Of a DNA stretch of 64,000 nucleotides, positions 10,735 through 22,120 are shown piece after piece. The stretch spans positions 1,023,872-1,087,871 of the forward strand of contig SCFE01000107.1 in assembly GCA_004352715.1 (NCBI GenBank), given 5' to 3'. Under the pieces are notes generated by a model. The model was not told the DNA's origin and searched no databases. It saw nothing but the letters and a program-made list of their open reading frames with translations. Positions within the stretch are counted from its first letter, which is position 1, and the number at the start of each line of letters is the position of its first letter. This DNA comes from Hofstenia miamia. Lineage: Eukaryota; Xenacoelomorpha; Acoela. The translations under genes were made by a program, and so were the position numbers.

Positions 10735-11245
10735 AATTTCACAGTTAAGAAATTTACTAGTTTNAGGTTAAGAATACGTCTACATCTAACCAAAATGAAA
10801 TTTCTTCTTATTATGTTAAGCTTTAAAAAATGCCTCTTCTATGCCTTGATATTATTTTATCTTCTCTCTTCACAGGGAATAGAAAAAACTCGGGTCCTAA
10901 CATCTTTTATGAAGCATTTGCCTCAAAACTAAACACCAGTAATTCGATTAATTATATCCACATNAGTGAAATTTCACAGTTAAGAAATTTACTAGTTTTA
11001 TCTAATAATGCATATTAATTTACTATATAAAGTTATTGTAAAATCCAGGTTAAGAATACGTCTACATCTAACCAAAATGAAATTTCTTCTTATTATGTTA
11101 AGCTTTAAAAAATGCCTCTTCTATGCCTTGATATTATTTTATCTTCTCTCTTCACAGGGAATAGAAAAAAACCCGGGTCCTAACATTTTTTATGAAGCAT
11201 TTGCCTCAAAACTAAACACCAGTAATTCGATTAATTATATCCACA
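10735..11245 (+). repeat. Duplicated ORF1/ORF2 junction bounded by isolated N bases
   Basis: Bases 10765-10963 nearly repeat 11048-11245, and the short segment before the first N (ending near 10763) repeats after the second N (from about 10966). The first copy carries a degraded ORF2 start. Single N bases at 10764 and 10964 lie exactly at the joins, which points to a gap-filling artefact. Confidence 0.8.
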
Positions 11246-14151
11246 TTAATTTTCAGAATCTAGCTGCTAAATACCACCAATTCAGACAGTTTATGGCAAA
11301 TTTCCAAAATGAAACAATCATAGGAATTTCAGAAACTTGGTTGTGTAACGATGACCCTGATTCAAATTGGTCATTTGATAGTTCGATTTACAAATTATTT
11401 CGTAGGGATAGAGCTTTAAATAATTTCTTAGAAAAGGTCAAAGGTGGCGGTGTCTTATTCCTTGTTCCCAAAATATATAATCCAAAATTCCGACATAATA
11501 TCGCAAATTGTAATTCTAAATTTGAAAGTTTATGGATTGAATTAAATAATCCAATTAGAACCTCCCATTACAAAAAGCAATTACTCAATGTGTCATATTG
11601 CCCTTCAAAAAAGTATTTGACAGAATTTATCAAACAAATGGAAACTGAATTATCCATCGCTTGTGCTGAAAATAAGGATGTTCTCTTGCTCGGAGATTGG
11701 AATATTAACTATCTTGTCGGCTCTGAAAAATCAAAATTAGATTCTTTACTAAATGCGTATAATTTGAAGTCTTGCAAACACGAAAATTCCCACTAGACTT
11801 ACTCATAATTCTCAGACAATAATCGACTACATCATTACATCCGAAATATCTGATTTTAATTTTAAATTTTACTCAACGGAATGCCCTTTCTCAGATCATT
11901 GCATAGTATCAATCAGTGTACCTAAGACTAGTGAAAACACATCGAAAACATGGATTACAACCCGTATTCGAAATAAGGATAATCTAAATAAACTAAAATT
12001 AGCACTTTCAAATCAGAAGTGGCAATGTGTTTATACACCACCCGAACCCAATGCAATGATGAGTAAGCTTTTAAAAATTCTTGAATATGTCAACTTATAT
12101 TGCCCTGAACAACGTGTTTTATTAAATCCTAATAACTCTAAAGCAAAAGATAACTCAAAAAATTCTAAGGAGTTGATTACCGACGACTGTAAAACACTCA
12201 TTCGCGCGAAAAATCAAGCATATAAAAATTTCTTAAATAACCAATGTGAAGGAAATTTTAACCGCTACAAGAGAGCTAGAAACATCTGTAACATAGCAAA
12301 TCGTAAGGCCTATAATACGTACATAAAAAAAGAATATAATGGAATGCTATCCCAAAAATCTAAATGGAGTTTTATTCATAATCTGACAAATCGCAATAAA
12401 CGGGTCACCAATAAGATCATAGCTATAACAGACGACTATGGCAAATTGCAGAAGGATCCTTATCACATCTCCAATATTTTAAACAAATCATTCGTAAATT
12501 TGGGCAACTATTCTGGGGATAATGTAAAATATATTGAAAATGAAAAGCTTTATGCACACGATTTTACCTTTAGATTTACGACTAGTTATGAAATGCTCAA
12601 AGCCTTAAATAAATTAAAATCCGGCAAATCCAGTGGGCCGTCAAATATTCCCACATGGATACTTAAGGAAATCGCACACTTAATTAATATTCCTCTTAAC
12701 TACATTTTTAATGAATGCATTAAATCCAAAACATTCTCAGACTGCTTAAAAGAAGCACATGTTACTCCGCTTTACAAAAAAAATGATGAAACATGCTTAC
12801 TAAATTATAGGCCTATTTCAATCACGATCCCAATAAGTAAAGTTTTTGAAAGACTAATATTCAATCAAATGTTCGAGCATATTAAAAAACATAATCGGCT
12901 CTCTGCAACCCAATTTGGATTTAGAAGAAGTTTTTCAACGCATGATGCACTTATCCAGGCAACAGAGAACTGGCGAAATTCATTGGATGATCAATAATAT
13001 GTTGCTATTGCATGCTTAGATCTCTCTAATGCATTTGATTCAATCGACCATGACATACTAATAAAAAAACTAAAACGTATGGGATTTTCCCTCGATGGTA
13101 CTAGTTTAATTGCGAGTTTCTTAAGTAATAGGAAACAACGAGTTAAAATCAACTCAGTACTTTCAGACTGGCTGTATATTGAAAAAGGTGTTCCGCAAGG
13201 AACCATTCTTGGACCTCTTCTGTTTAATATCTATGTCAATGATATGGACTTTTATACTAATTGCAATCTTATACAATATGCAGACGATACCTGTATATTT
13301 TCCGCCAACAAGTCATTAGATGTTGCAATAAAAAAAGTGGAATCCAACTGCCAGTCACTAAGCCATTATTTCGCTATGCACAAATTACGCATTAATGCCG
13401 AGAAAACGCAATTTTGTATAATGAACCCCTTTTTCAACAATAACTTGCATACAAATAAAAATTTGACTATAAAAATGCAATTATTTCTACAAGTGATACT
13501 TTTAAATATTTAGGAATAATAATTGACTCAAAACTTTCTTTTTCCATGCACATTAAATCTACACAGAAAAAAATTGCTGCTGGCATAAGAACTATTTCTC
13601 AGGTTGCTGACCTATTACCTCCTCATGCAATAATTCAGCTATTCCACGCATTTGTTATGAGCCACCTAAATTACGGGAGTGTACTATTTTCAAATTTGAG
13701 CACATCATTGATAAATAAACTTCAGCTGCAATATAAATGGGCTTTAAATGTTTGCAAAAGAAATTCTAGTAACACCAAAAATTATATTTTGGAAACGTGT
13801 CCTTCTCCTCAACAATTAATACAAATCAATATTGCTACATTATTTTTCAAAGCTGCTAACGAAATTCCGCCTTATGATAAGATAAATCTCCCTGAATTCA
13901 AGAAAACTTTCAATAGACGGTCTAAGAAATATGTTGTCACTAGGTTCAGACGTAAAGTCAAAGAAAATTCATTTTTAAACGTAGCCACAAGGCAATGGAA
14001 TAATCTACCTAACGAAATTAAGCATATTACAAAACTGAAAGAATTCCGAAATAGTGTGAAAAGATTTATTCTTAAGCAAAAATTCATCTCAGGAAGATCT
14101 TGGACAGGGTACAAATTCTATAATAGCAATTACACAATTACTAGAATGTAG
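11077..14151 (+). pseudogene. LINE ORF2: 2A-like leader, AP endonuclease, reverse transcriptase
   Basis: From ATG 11077 the protein opens with a hydrophobic segment and then SSQGIEKNPGP, a 2A-like motif. The AP endonuclease domain shows IGISETWL, LLGDWNINY and, after a frameshift near 11790, SDHCIVSISV. The reverse transcriptase follows: NYRPISITIPISKVFERL, QFGFRRSFSTHDA, a TAA at 12995, LDLSNAFDSIDHDIL, GVPQGTILGPLLFNIYVND and YADD near 13278. A shift near 13505 leads to the C-terminal region (YLGIIID, SHLNYGSVL, TRQWNNLP). Domain order and motifs identify a CR1/Jockey-group ORF2. Confidence 0.85.
11152..11181 (+). other. 2A-like ribosome-skipping motif in LINE ORF2 leader
   Basis: Codons 11158-11181 encode GIEKNPGP, which keeps the NPGP core, with a preceding hydrophobic stretch of ~20 residues. 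Such motifs are described at the start of ORF2 in some APE-type LINEs and would release the short leader peptide between Gly and Pro. The duplicated copy near 10877-10900 has lost the core (NSGP). Confidence 0.7.
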
Positions 14152-14285
14152 ACTTATTCTTAGCCTTCTTAGCAATGTATAGGTTTGTAAATAGTTTGAT
14201 TTTGTATTATTTATTTTTTTTAATGACGCTATTTAGAGAAGCCATCAGTTTGTATTAATTGCTTTACCTTCTCTTAATAAAAATT

Positions 14286-14320
14286 GTCTTATCTTACCTT
14301 ATCTTATCTTATCTTAATTA
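14286..14320 (+). repeat. LINE 3' tail, TTATC-type microsatellite
   Basis: A run of TCTTA/TTATC units follows an AATAAA (14276-14281) after the LINE 3' UTR. A matching run in the opposite orientation is at 15313-15347 at the end of a reversed LINE fragment. Confidence 0.85.
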
Positions 14321-14329
14321 CATGTTAGA

Positions 14330-14782
14330 CCCCTATGGTATTAAAATTTAAAACTTTTCGCAATTTGTTAATGGTGAAGAATGATTCACAATATGAAATA
14401 GACTTGGCCCAAGCAGGAAATCTATTAGGCTTTTACAGAAAGATATATTGAGAAACAGTAACAACCGCCAATTATGACTGTGATAATTTTGGTGGAAATA
14501 TTGTTGTAAGATACCCACAGACATTTTAGAACCTCAGCATGTTGGTAGCACTCTTTTGCCTGTGTTGGATAAATGTCCCCTATTGTTAATACATAAAAAA
14601 TGAATAACATCCCCGTCATACATCATGAAAAACAAAATCTCGTGTATAAACCAGTTTCAAAATCATATATCAATAGAATAACAATGAAATTTTTTACTGA
14701 GCAAGGCTATCCAGTGAGATTTAGTGGGACAGGACGATTGTATATCACACTTGATATTCAAACAAAAGCAGTAAAAAGCTAG
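14330..14782 (+). pseudogene. Polinton minor capsid protein, copy B, C-terminal part
   Basis: Downstream of the LINE the gene resumes with a MVKNDSQYEIDLAQAGNLLGFY block, a TGA near 14448, a shift into LEPQHVGSTLLPVLDK, another break near 14590 and finally YKPVSKSYINRITMKF and GTGRLYITLDIQT up to the stop at 14780. These blocks align with copies A and C. It is broken by the LINE, stops and shifts. Confidence 0.7.
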
Positions 14783-15071
14783 TGACTTTGTCAATTGGAA
14801 ATAACACTTTTGCATTGATGTAATTTGTGAATAGTGCATAATAAATTGATCTTTCATTTTTTATTTCACTAGCAAAAACATTAATTTGTACCACTTCACA
14901 CGCCACATTATAAAATACTTTGTGTTTTATCAACTCTACATGATTTCTTGTGTGGGGTAATAATAAAATTAATGATTTTTAAGCATATTCACTTTGACTT
15001 AATAAATACATATGTTTTAAACTAGAGAATTCACTTGTTTGATGGGAAATGTGTAGATTGACGCACAAGTA

Positions 15072-15308
15072 ATGGTTCTTGTAATGCTAGTATCTGACAG
15101 ATGTGGAGAAGATGGAGTGTGCTGCCTTGTGGGGTTGGGCGAATTTACTCCATATTTGAATGAACCAATTAATAATGCATGTGGTGTGGCAGTTATTGAT
15201 ATTGGGTACCCGTCGAGATTTCTTAACCTTAAGACACAGTGGTGGGTTTTGAAGAAAAAATATGGAACCAAAAATACGTTTGTGGTTTTATTCCAAACAC
15301 GTGCATAG
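15072..15308 (+). pseudogene. Polinton minor capsid protein, copy C, N-terminal part
   Basis: The frame from ATG 15072 parallels copy B (GEFTPYLNEPINNA, VAVIDIGYPSRFLNL) with about half the residues changed, so it is a diverged paralogue and not an assembly duplicate. It stops at 15308 where a reversed LINE fragment has inserted. It lies ~290 bases after copy B, giving two adjacent minor capsid genes. Confidence 0.65.
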
Positions 15309-15311
15309 TTT

Positions 15312-15720
15312 TGATAAGATAAGATAAGATAAGATAGATAAGATATTCTATATTTAGAGACTTTTATTTACAATTTCAGAAACTGATAAGTTCTCTAAAT
15401 AGCGTCAATAATGTACAAAAATAATAAAAAGACATGAAATATATACAAGAAAAGCGTCATTTTAGGCTATGGATATTATAGTCTTGTAGTAGTAGTATAA
15501 TCAGTATTATAAAATTTGTAGCCTACCCAAGCTTTTCCACAGATGAACTTTTGCTTTAGAATTAATTCCTTAACACATTTGCGAAAGTGTTTTACATTTT
15601 TAATACATTTGATCTCTTGGGGAAATTCATTCCATTGCCTTATTGCATTATTTATAAAAGAATTTCGCTTTATTTTAGGACTTGTATAAAGATATAAACT
15701 CCATTCTTAAACCCGAGGGT
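15312..15720 (-). mobile_element. 5'-truncated LINE fragment, reversed
   Basis: Reading the minus strand gives the C-terminal ORF2 residues and 3' UTR of a LINE related to the one at 9754-14325 (the equivalent of LKQKFISGRSWTGYKFYN near 15520-15570), ending in a GATAA/TTATC repeat tail at 15313-15347. It lies in minor capsid copy C. It is a typical dead, 5'-truncated insertion. Confidence 0.75.
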
Positions 15721-15751
15721 GTTTTAATACAATTTAAATTGGTTGGTAGAT

Positions 15752-16161
15752 GCTAACAAGCAACAAACAAGTCGGAATATGAGGTGGATTTAGACCAGGC
15801 TAGCAAAATGCTAGGATTTTATGGAAAAATTTATCCAAATACAACAACTGATGCCAGCTATGAACACAATATATACGGTGGAAATCATGTTTTAATGGTA
15901 CAAACTGATATTGTGGAACCTCAATTTGTTGGTAGCACTTGATTACCCCTACTGGATAAATCCCCATTGGTGTTAACACAATTTGCCAAACAAAGTACCA
16001 TGCCCATAATACATCACAAAAAGCAAAATCCAATGTATAAGCTGGTGCCAAGATTGTACATTGATAGATTAAATGTAAAGTTTTGTAGTGAACAAGGTCA
16101 GATAATAGAATTCATGGGGACCGGAAGACTGTATATAACATTGGATATTCACACAGAATGA
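15752..16161 (+). pseudogene. Polinton minor capsid protein, copy C, C-terminal part
   Basis: The frame reads YEVDLDQASKMLGFYGKIYP, then VQTDIVEPQFVGST, a TGA near 15940, LPLLDKSPLVL, and ends with YKLVPRLYIDRLNVKF and GTGRLYITLDIHTE at 16159-16161. It is the best preserved of the three C-terminal domains. Apart from the LINE insertion and the TGA, it is open. Confidence 0.7.
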
Positions 16162-16164
16162 TGG

Positions 16165-18365
16165 AAAATCAAAAAATTATTTCATTTCATGTTTGTAGTG
16201 TTTGTGTAAACTCTATTCATTTTGTGTTTTTAATTAAATAATTCTATTGATATTATTTTTCCAAGTTGCAAAATGTAACGCAATATTCAGTTTTTACAGA
16301 GATTGAGTTAGGGATGGTTGAATTTCTCCAGCATGGGGTAAGTTATTTTTACAAATAAATAATACGATTATGTGAAAATTGATTTCTTGTGCATGTGTAA
16401 TGTGAATAAAAATTTTTGTTAAGGAAAACACATCTATTATTGGTATAATGTGTAAATAAAATAAATTACAAAAGAAATAATTTACCAAAGACTGTAAAAG
16501 AAGCTCTGTTTCCATCACATTTGCTAACTTATTTGGTGGTGGGGAGAGAACATGTACATTTCAAATAACAAAATTGTCTTTGATATTTTTTACAAGTAGG
16601 TGATTTTGGTCAAACGTCATAGAACTAATCTCAAAATAAAAATTGAGTTTATAAAATAAAATTGTTTGCATGAAAAAGAGATTTCCAAAAAATATTATAA
16701 CAAATAATTGAAAAAGTTGGCGTGTTGTTTTCAAAAAGTTTATATCACTCCACCATTCCCTTTGTTCCAATTTTAATGTCATGCGGATGCGGTTGAATAA
16801 AATGAATTTAAATTCAGAATTTAAGATGAATGATATGGGCTCTTGTTAAAAGATCGACTTGGTGTTTTGAAGACGGTTTTAACATTGAAGTGAGCTTAGT
16901 TAACCATTTCCAAAATACAACTCCACAAAAGAATTCGGTATGTAATTTAATTTTATTGTTTTTTTCGGTTAAACTCTTTTGATGAAATATTTCAAGTCCC
17001 AGTGTACATGTTTTTTAGAAAAAACGAATTTTTGCATTGATTGTTTATCTGATTATATTCATTTTATCTCTTTACTTCGTGTAGGGTTAAACTAAATTAT
17101 ATATGCACTTTTTGATTAAAACTAAAGTACGAATGTTGAATTATTAAAACTTAAATTGATTTAATTGCTTTTGTTTAATTGCTATAATTGACTGACTAGA
17201 ATTATTTAGACACAATAATTTTTTTAACTAACAATGCGAATTACGAATGTAGAATTATTAACAAAATTCAAATTGATTGTAGACGTTTTGCTATTGAATT
17301 TAATGTGAATCCCACTACACGCATTTCAAGTTTATACATTTAGATCAAATGCAGTGCATATCATGGAATTGTGTGATACAAAACAATGGAAGAGTTGAAC
17401 ACCATGTAACACATACAATCACGTAAACAAAGCCTATAAATCAAATAAAATTGAACAATGGTGTGTAATTCAAGAAAAGATGCATCAGTCAGCAAACGTG
17501 TACAATCTGAAACATCATGTGTGAGTTGATAAAGATGTATCAATCTGCAAATGTGTACAAAAAGTGAAAAAAAACATGGAAAGTCGAGAAAAGAGGTGTA
17601 AAGAAAAGATTGCCGCGTAAAACTAATATATAATAATTTTGTATATAGATTTTATTATAATATCATTGCATGTAAAAATTTTAGGAGGTGAATTTCCGGT
17701 TCTATACATAAACCATGTTTTACTCTTTCCGGAAATGTAGGTTGCTTTTACTATGTATGACGCCTTTAAGTATAGCAAATGCTTTACCTGTTTTGTGAAA
17801 AATTAATTTAACATGTGGAATTTTTTACAATGAAATATCAATGCATTTGAAAAGCGGGTTAAAATAGTTTGTTTGTTTAGAAACAAAATGTTGTTTTTGT
17901 AAATGAAATAATGTGTTTTGAAAACAAAGTGAAGACTTTTTGGAAAAATTCCCGAAAAGTGAGTTAAACACTGTACTTGCAACTATTGAAATTAAGGAAA
18001 ACATGATAAGTGTCATAGTGGTTTGACATTGCGTTGTGTATTCTTTGCATGTAATTGAAAAACATGGAAATTAGTCTGTAATATTAACAGATGTGTATGT
18101 GTGCGTATCCCAAAAAATTTAAGATTAGCCAACAATGCATAATCACAAATGTGATGTAATGTAAGCAAGCGGTTGTAACATGTGATATAGCCGTGTATAT
18201 TAACAAACAATGAAATTAGTCATTATATCAAAACAGTGTAAACTAAATTGGCCCCAACATGTAAATGAATCACTACGAAAATCAATTAAAAAAGCATCGC
18301 AAATCACTAATTAAACTAGCTACTTGAAAATCCATTAGTCGATACACTTAAAATGTCAAGTATGT
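16165..18365. other. Non-coding AT-rich stretch, probable Polinton right end
   Basis: I see no gene. The stretch follows the last capsid gene, has several short imperfect motifs (for example tgtgtacaa and acatggaaa blocks near 17500-17575) resembling, in the opposite orientation, the short repeats at 57880-58260. Assignment to the element end is an inference. Confidence 0.35.
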
Positions 18366-18369
18366 GACG

Positions 18370-18660
18370 TCACTGAAAATCTATTAGCAAACTGTCAAAA
18401 ACATTTGTCAAGTAGAATGACTCACTAAAACCACTCCTCCAATATCGGTGAATCATCAGAGGACAAAAGGTCAGTTTGTGACTTCTCCTCTGTCTTTCCA
18501 TTACTACTGTAATGATTTCCTTCATCCAAAAGGTTATGTTTGGCAATATCAACGCAGTGTAAAGTATCTTGAGCTCGTGTAAGGAGTAACCTTGTGCCTT
18601 TAACTTATTTACAACGTACATTTGGCTTCTGCATACTAACAGAAGCCTTCAGACACTTCC
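18370..18660 (-). pseudogene. LINE ORF2 C-terminal fragment
   Basis: The frame reads SQMYVVNKLKAQGYSLHELK followed by ILYTALILPNITF, which is the conserved region after the reverse transcriptase in CR1/Jockey-type ORF2. It then loses similarity. It is joined directly to an endonuclease fragment, so the whole reverse transcriptase is missing between them. Confidence 0.65.
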
Positions 18661-18801
18661 TTAAAGATTCCTAGCCTTTATGATAATGGCGCTGTGATCA
18701 GAGGGAACAGTAGATCTTTTAGAGTACACTGGGTGGTAATCTCTCCCAGCAGTTGAGAGAATAACATCGAGCTGATTACGTCCACATGTGCTCCCAATAT
18801 G
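18661..18801 (-). pseudogene. LINE endonuclease fragment (duplicate of 20258-20398)
   Basis: The translation HIGSTCGRNQLDVILS...SDHSAIIIKA matches 20258-20398 with a few changes. It abuts the assembly gap. It contains the SDH motif that closes the AP-endonuclease fold. Confidence 0.75.
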
Positions 18802-19097
18802 NNNNNNNNNNNNNNNNNNNNNNNNNNNNNNNNNNNNNNNNNNNNNNNNNNNNNNNNNNNNNNNNNNNNNNNNNNNNNNNNNNNNNNNNNNNNNNNNNNN
18901 NNNNNNNNNNNNNNNNNNNNNNNNNNNNNNNNNNNNNNNNNNNNNNNNNNNNNNNNNNNNNNNNNNNNNNNNNNNNNNNNNNNNNNNNNNNNNNNNNNNN
19001 NNNNNNNNNNNNNNNNNNNNNNNNNNNNNNNNNNNNNNNNNNNNNNNNNNNNNNNNNNNNNNNNNNNNNNNNNNNNNNNNNNNNNNNNNNNNNNNNN

Positions 19098-20403
19098 ACA
19101 TCATCTCCGTTCAAAACAAGATCATCATATAATAAGTTGAATAAGATTGGCCCCAGAATAGAGCCTTGGGGTATACCAGCGTTTGTGCTGAGAAGTCGCG
19201 AATTTCGCCCATTGAAGTCAACAAATTGTGTCCTGTCTAGAAGGAAGTCGCAAACTAGATTGACAACATACGGCGAGATATTCAGTTTGCGAAGAGAGTT
19301 AACCATCTGATCGCGCGGCACTCGGTCAAACGCTTTACTGAGATCAATTGCAATTACCCTGACGTAATCATACGATTTAATCATATCCTTTGCTTTATTG
19401 ATTATGCGCAAGAGAGCCATTTCTGTCGTTGACGACTTTCTGAATCCGAATTGATTCCGCTTCAATCTGGCATTGTAGGTTTTGGAGATAAACTTGTCAT
19501 ATATCATTCTCTCTAAGTGCCTCGACAGGATTGGCGTTACAGATACAGGTCTCAGGTCAGTAACAGACCTCACTTTTGAGTGTTTCGGAATAGGAACGAT
19601 TCTGGATACTTTGAATGAATTCGGAAAACACCCTCTTACCAACCACAAATGTGACACAAAGGCTCAGCTAGATTGTGAGCATTCTGTCGAATGAGCTAAT
19701 ATGGAATCTGATCAATTCCTGGCGCAGTTTTCTTTATTCTCCGTAAGCTGTGGTAAACTTCATGAATTGTAAAATCAGGAGGAATACTGTCATCTACGTA
19801 ATCACGGACTGGTGCAGTATATGTATCAACATGGGAAACTTGTGCGTAATGTTTGTTAAAGTCACATGGTGAGACTGCCTTCCACCATTGTTTTGATCCC
19901 ACTTTATGTTTCATTTTGGCAATATTATCAAGCATGGTTTTCCTGATTCTTCGAGATAGAGCATTAGCCTCATTCTTGCGGTTCCGAACTTCAAGGAAAT
20001 ATTTCCTCTTCAACATAAGTTTGACCAGCGGCGTCACGTGGGGTGGGTTTTTTTCAAAGACCTTGACCTTCTTGACGGGACAGTAGGCGTTGAAAAGTTC
20101 GAGCATACGTTGGGTCAGAATTTCCAGCATTCTGTCAGGATCATTTATTTGAAGGATATCAAGAAAGTTTGTTCTGTCCATAGCAATGTGCAATGCTCTG
20201 ACATCTTGGGGTCGAATATTACGAACAAAAGCAATCTTGCGCTGCGTCCTAGAACGATTCTTAGCCTTTATGATAATGGCGCTGTGATCAGAGGGAACAG
20301 TAGTTCTTTTAGAGTACACTGGGTGGTTATCTCTCCCAGCAGTTGAGAGAATAACATCGAGCTGATTACGTCCACATGTGCTCCCAATATGCAGGTGTTC
20401 CAT
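19098..20403 (-). pseudogene. LINE ORF2: endonuclease end and reverse transcriptase
   Basis: From 20403 the frame holds the end of the endonuclease (QLDVILS, PSDHSAIIIKA), a basic linker and APGIDQIPY. After a stop at 19696 and a shift, 19657-19098 holds the fingers and palm: KVSRIVPIPKHSK, LRPVSVTPILSRHLER, QFGFRKSSTTEMAL, IDLSKAFDRVPRD and GIPQGSILGPILFNLLYDDL. The YADD region falls in the gap. Confidence 0.8.
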
Positions 20404-20459
20404 TGGTAATGCGTCGAGTATTTTGGTTGGGTTAAAATCGTTGAAGTCACCGCATATTG

Positions 20460-20886
20460 TGAAGTGCGCAGTTGGCTACTGTCATTGAAGTTCTTCTACA
20501 GAACTGATAAAATACTCCTGGTAATGCTCCTGACGTTGGCAACAGGGAGGATAATAGAAGACACAAAATATGTGTTGCGACTCAACAGAAGTAAATAGCA
20601 ACCACAAAGCTTCAAAACTCGTGGTAAGTGTTGGAAAAAGTTGAGACACATTATGCGTAGTTTTATAATAGGCGCAAACACCTCCTCAAGACTTTTTATT
20701 GGAATTATGGGAAAATCTGTCGTGGCGAAGAATAGAATACCCGGATATGGCGACAATATTATCTTGAACATCGCAGTTGAGCCAGGTCTCTGTAATGAAA
20801 ACAATGTCAATGTTCTCATAAGCCAGCTCCGAAGATAGCAAATGCGCAGCATTTTTCTTCTTTATGGATCGAGTGTTAAACAACAT
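20460..20886 (-). pseudogene. LINE AP endonuclease N-terminal part
   Basis: The frame begins NTRSIKKKNAAHLLSSELAY and has DIVFITETWL, the catalytic Glu block, then SGYSILRHDRF. A frameshift near 20690 leads to GGVCAYYK-type residues and then further breaks. It continues into the segment at 20403. Confidence 0.75.
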
Positions 20887-20907
20887 AACGTTGGGTTGAG
20901 TTTGTAG

Positions 20908-21773
20908 TCACATTTGCTCCCATATTTTCGCCTTGATGTTGTAGACCTCTATTCTGAAATTTCTGATGCGGATGTTTCTTCTGTCAATACCTTCTGAGTT
21001 AATCAACTCCCACCGTTGCTTAAGACAATTCTTCTCCTTTTCGATTTGATCCGGTGAAAGGTCCGGTCCGATAGATCGGCGGAAATTATTGAAGGATTTC
21101 AGTTTGTAAAGAGAGGCCAAAAGTTTCCGTTTATTCCATACACTAGTTTTACGAGGAGTGGACGTGTATAACGCTTTTTTTGCTGACCCAAGCGACGGAT
21201 GTCCGTGACCGTGCAGTTCACATCCATGTGAGTAATCAATTCTTCCACTTGCTACTTGTCAGACACCAATTGTTCAAATGCCTTACCTGTTGGTTCGGGG
21301 ATACCACGAATCCGGACGGAGCATTCATCAGCAGTGCGCACCTTTTGGGCCATTGGTGCGGTATTGGAAGGTAACTTCCAATTGAGAGAGGCAACTTCAT
21401 CAATTTTCTTTTCAATTGCGGCATTTTGCAGATTGGTTTCCATAGCCTCACGTACAGTCTTTGATACATTGTCGACGATATCCTGTTTGAATTTCACTTT
21501 GTCAATTTCAGAGAATACAGTTTTCCGTGGAGCTTTCAGGCAGTTTTCACAGATAAATAGTAGGGAAGGAATGCCTTTAATCATCATAAATACATTGTTG
21601 TCGATGTTCGCACATGGAGCATGTAACCAACCTTGACACCTTTTGCAGCAAACCCAGTTGAGCTCTGCACCCCCGTGTTCCTTGCAGATGCTGCACGTGC
21701 CGTTATGTGATTGAGAAATAAAATCCCCATTTTCATCAACTCCAATAATTTCTTTTTCCTTTTTTGTTTTCAT
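20908..21773 (-). pseudogene. LINE ORF1 with PHD finger
   Basis: ATG at 21773 starts a protein with a PHD-type zinc finger at about residues 27-78: Cys pairs CSIC and CKRC, the WLHAPC His-Cys pair and a closing CENC. A coiled-coil-like acidic/basic stretch follows, then VRIRGIPEP, the start of an RRM-like ORF1 domain. After a stop near 21250 and shifts, TVTDIRRLG and ASLYKLKSFNNFRRS continue the domain to 20908. PHD-containing ORF1 proteins are known in some LINE families; the finger may bind histone tails or nucleic acid. Confidence 0.75.
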
Positions 21774-21881
21774 TATTAATATCTAGTGATCAGCAATGTG
21801 AAATATTCTTTTTTTCTTTTAAAGTTAAATATGATTTTAAATATTAAGTTAAATATTTTCCAAACATACAATTTCCAACGG

Positions 21882-21883
<2 letters not shown>

Positions 21884-21918
<35 letters not shown>

Positions 21919-22120
21919 CTCTCNNNNNNNNNNNNNNNNNNNNNNNNNNNNNNNNNNNNNNNNNNNNNNNNNNNNNNNNNNNNNNNNNNNNNNNNNNNNN
22001 NNNNNNNNNNNNNNNNNNNNNNNNNNNNNNNNNNNNNNNNNNNNNNNNNNNNNNNNNNNNNNNNNNNNNNNNNNNNNNNNNNNNNNNNNNNNNNNNNNNN
22101 NNNNNNNNNNNNNNNNNNNN

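Larger units (their letters stand above)
9754..14325 (+). mobile_element. LINE (CR1/L2/Jockey-like, APE type), nearly full length, inactive
   Basis: This is a non-LTR retrotransposon with ORF1 (SGNH esterase), ORF2 (AP endonuclease plus reverse transcriptase) and a 3' tail of TTATC-type repeats (about 14286-14320). It sits inside Polinton minor capsid copy B and so is younger than it. The 5' boundary is approximate; I did not find a clear target duplication. It contains an internal duplicated segment marked by two isolated N bases, a TAG in ORF1, and a TAA and at least two frameshifts in ORF2, so it cannot move on its own as assembled. Confidence 0.85.
18370..21775 (-). mobile_element. LINE with PHD-finger ORF1 (minus strand), two pieces around a gap
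   Basis: Reading the minus strand gives ORF1 (21773 to about 20908), AP endonuclease (20886 to about 20250) and reverse transcriptase (about 20200-19098), then a 296-base gap (18802-19097). Beyond the gap comes a second copy of the endonuclease segment (18801-18661) fused to the C-terminal ORF2 region (18621-18370). It is therefore one decayed element plus a second, internally deleted copy, or a misjoined pair. Frameshifts and stops occur in every domain. Confidence 0.8.
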
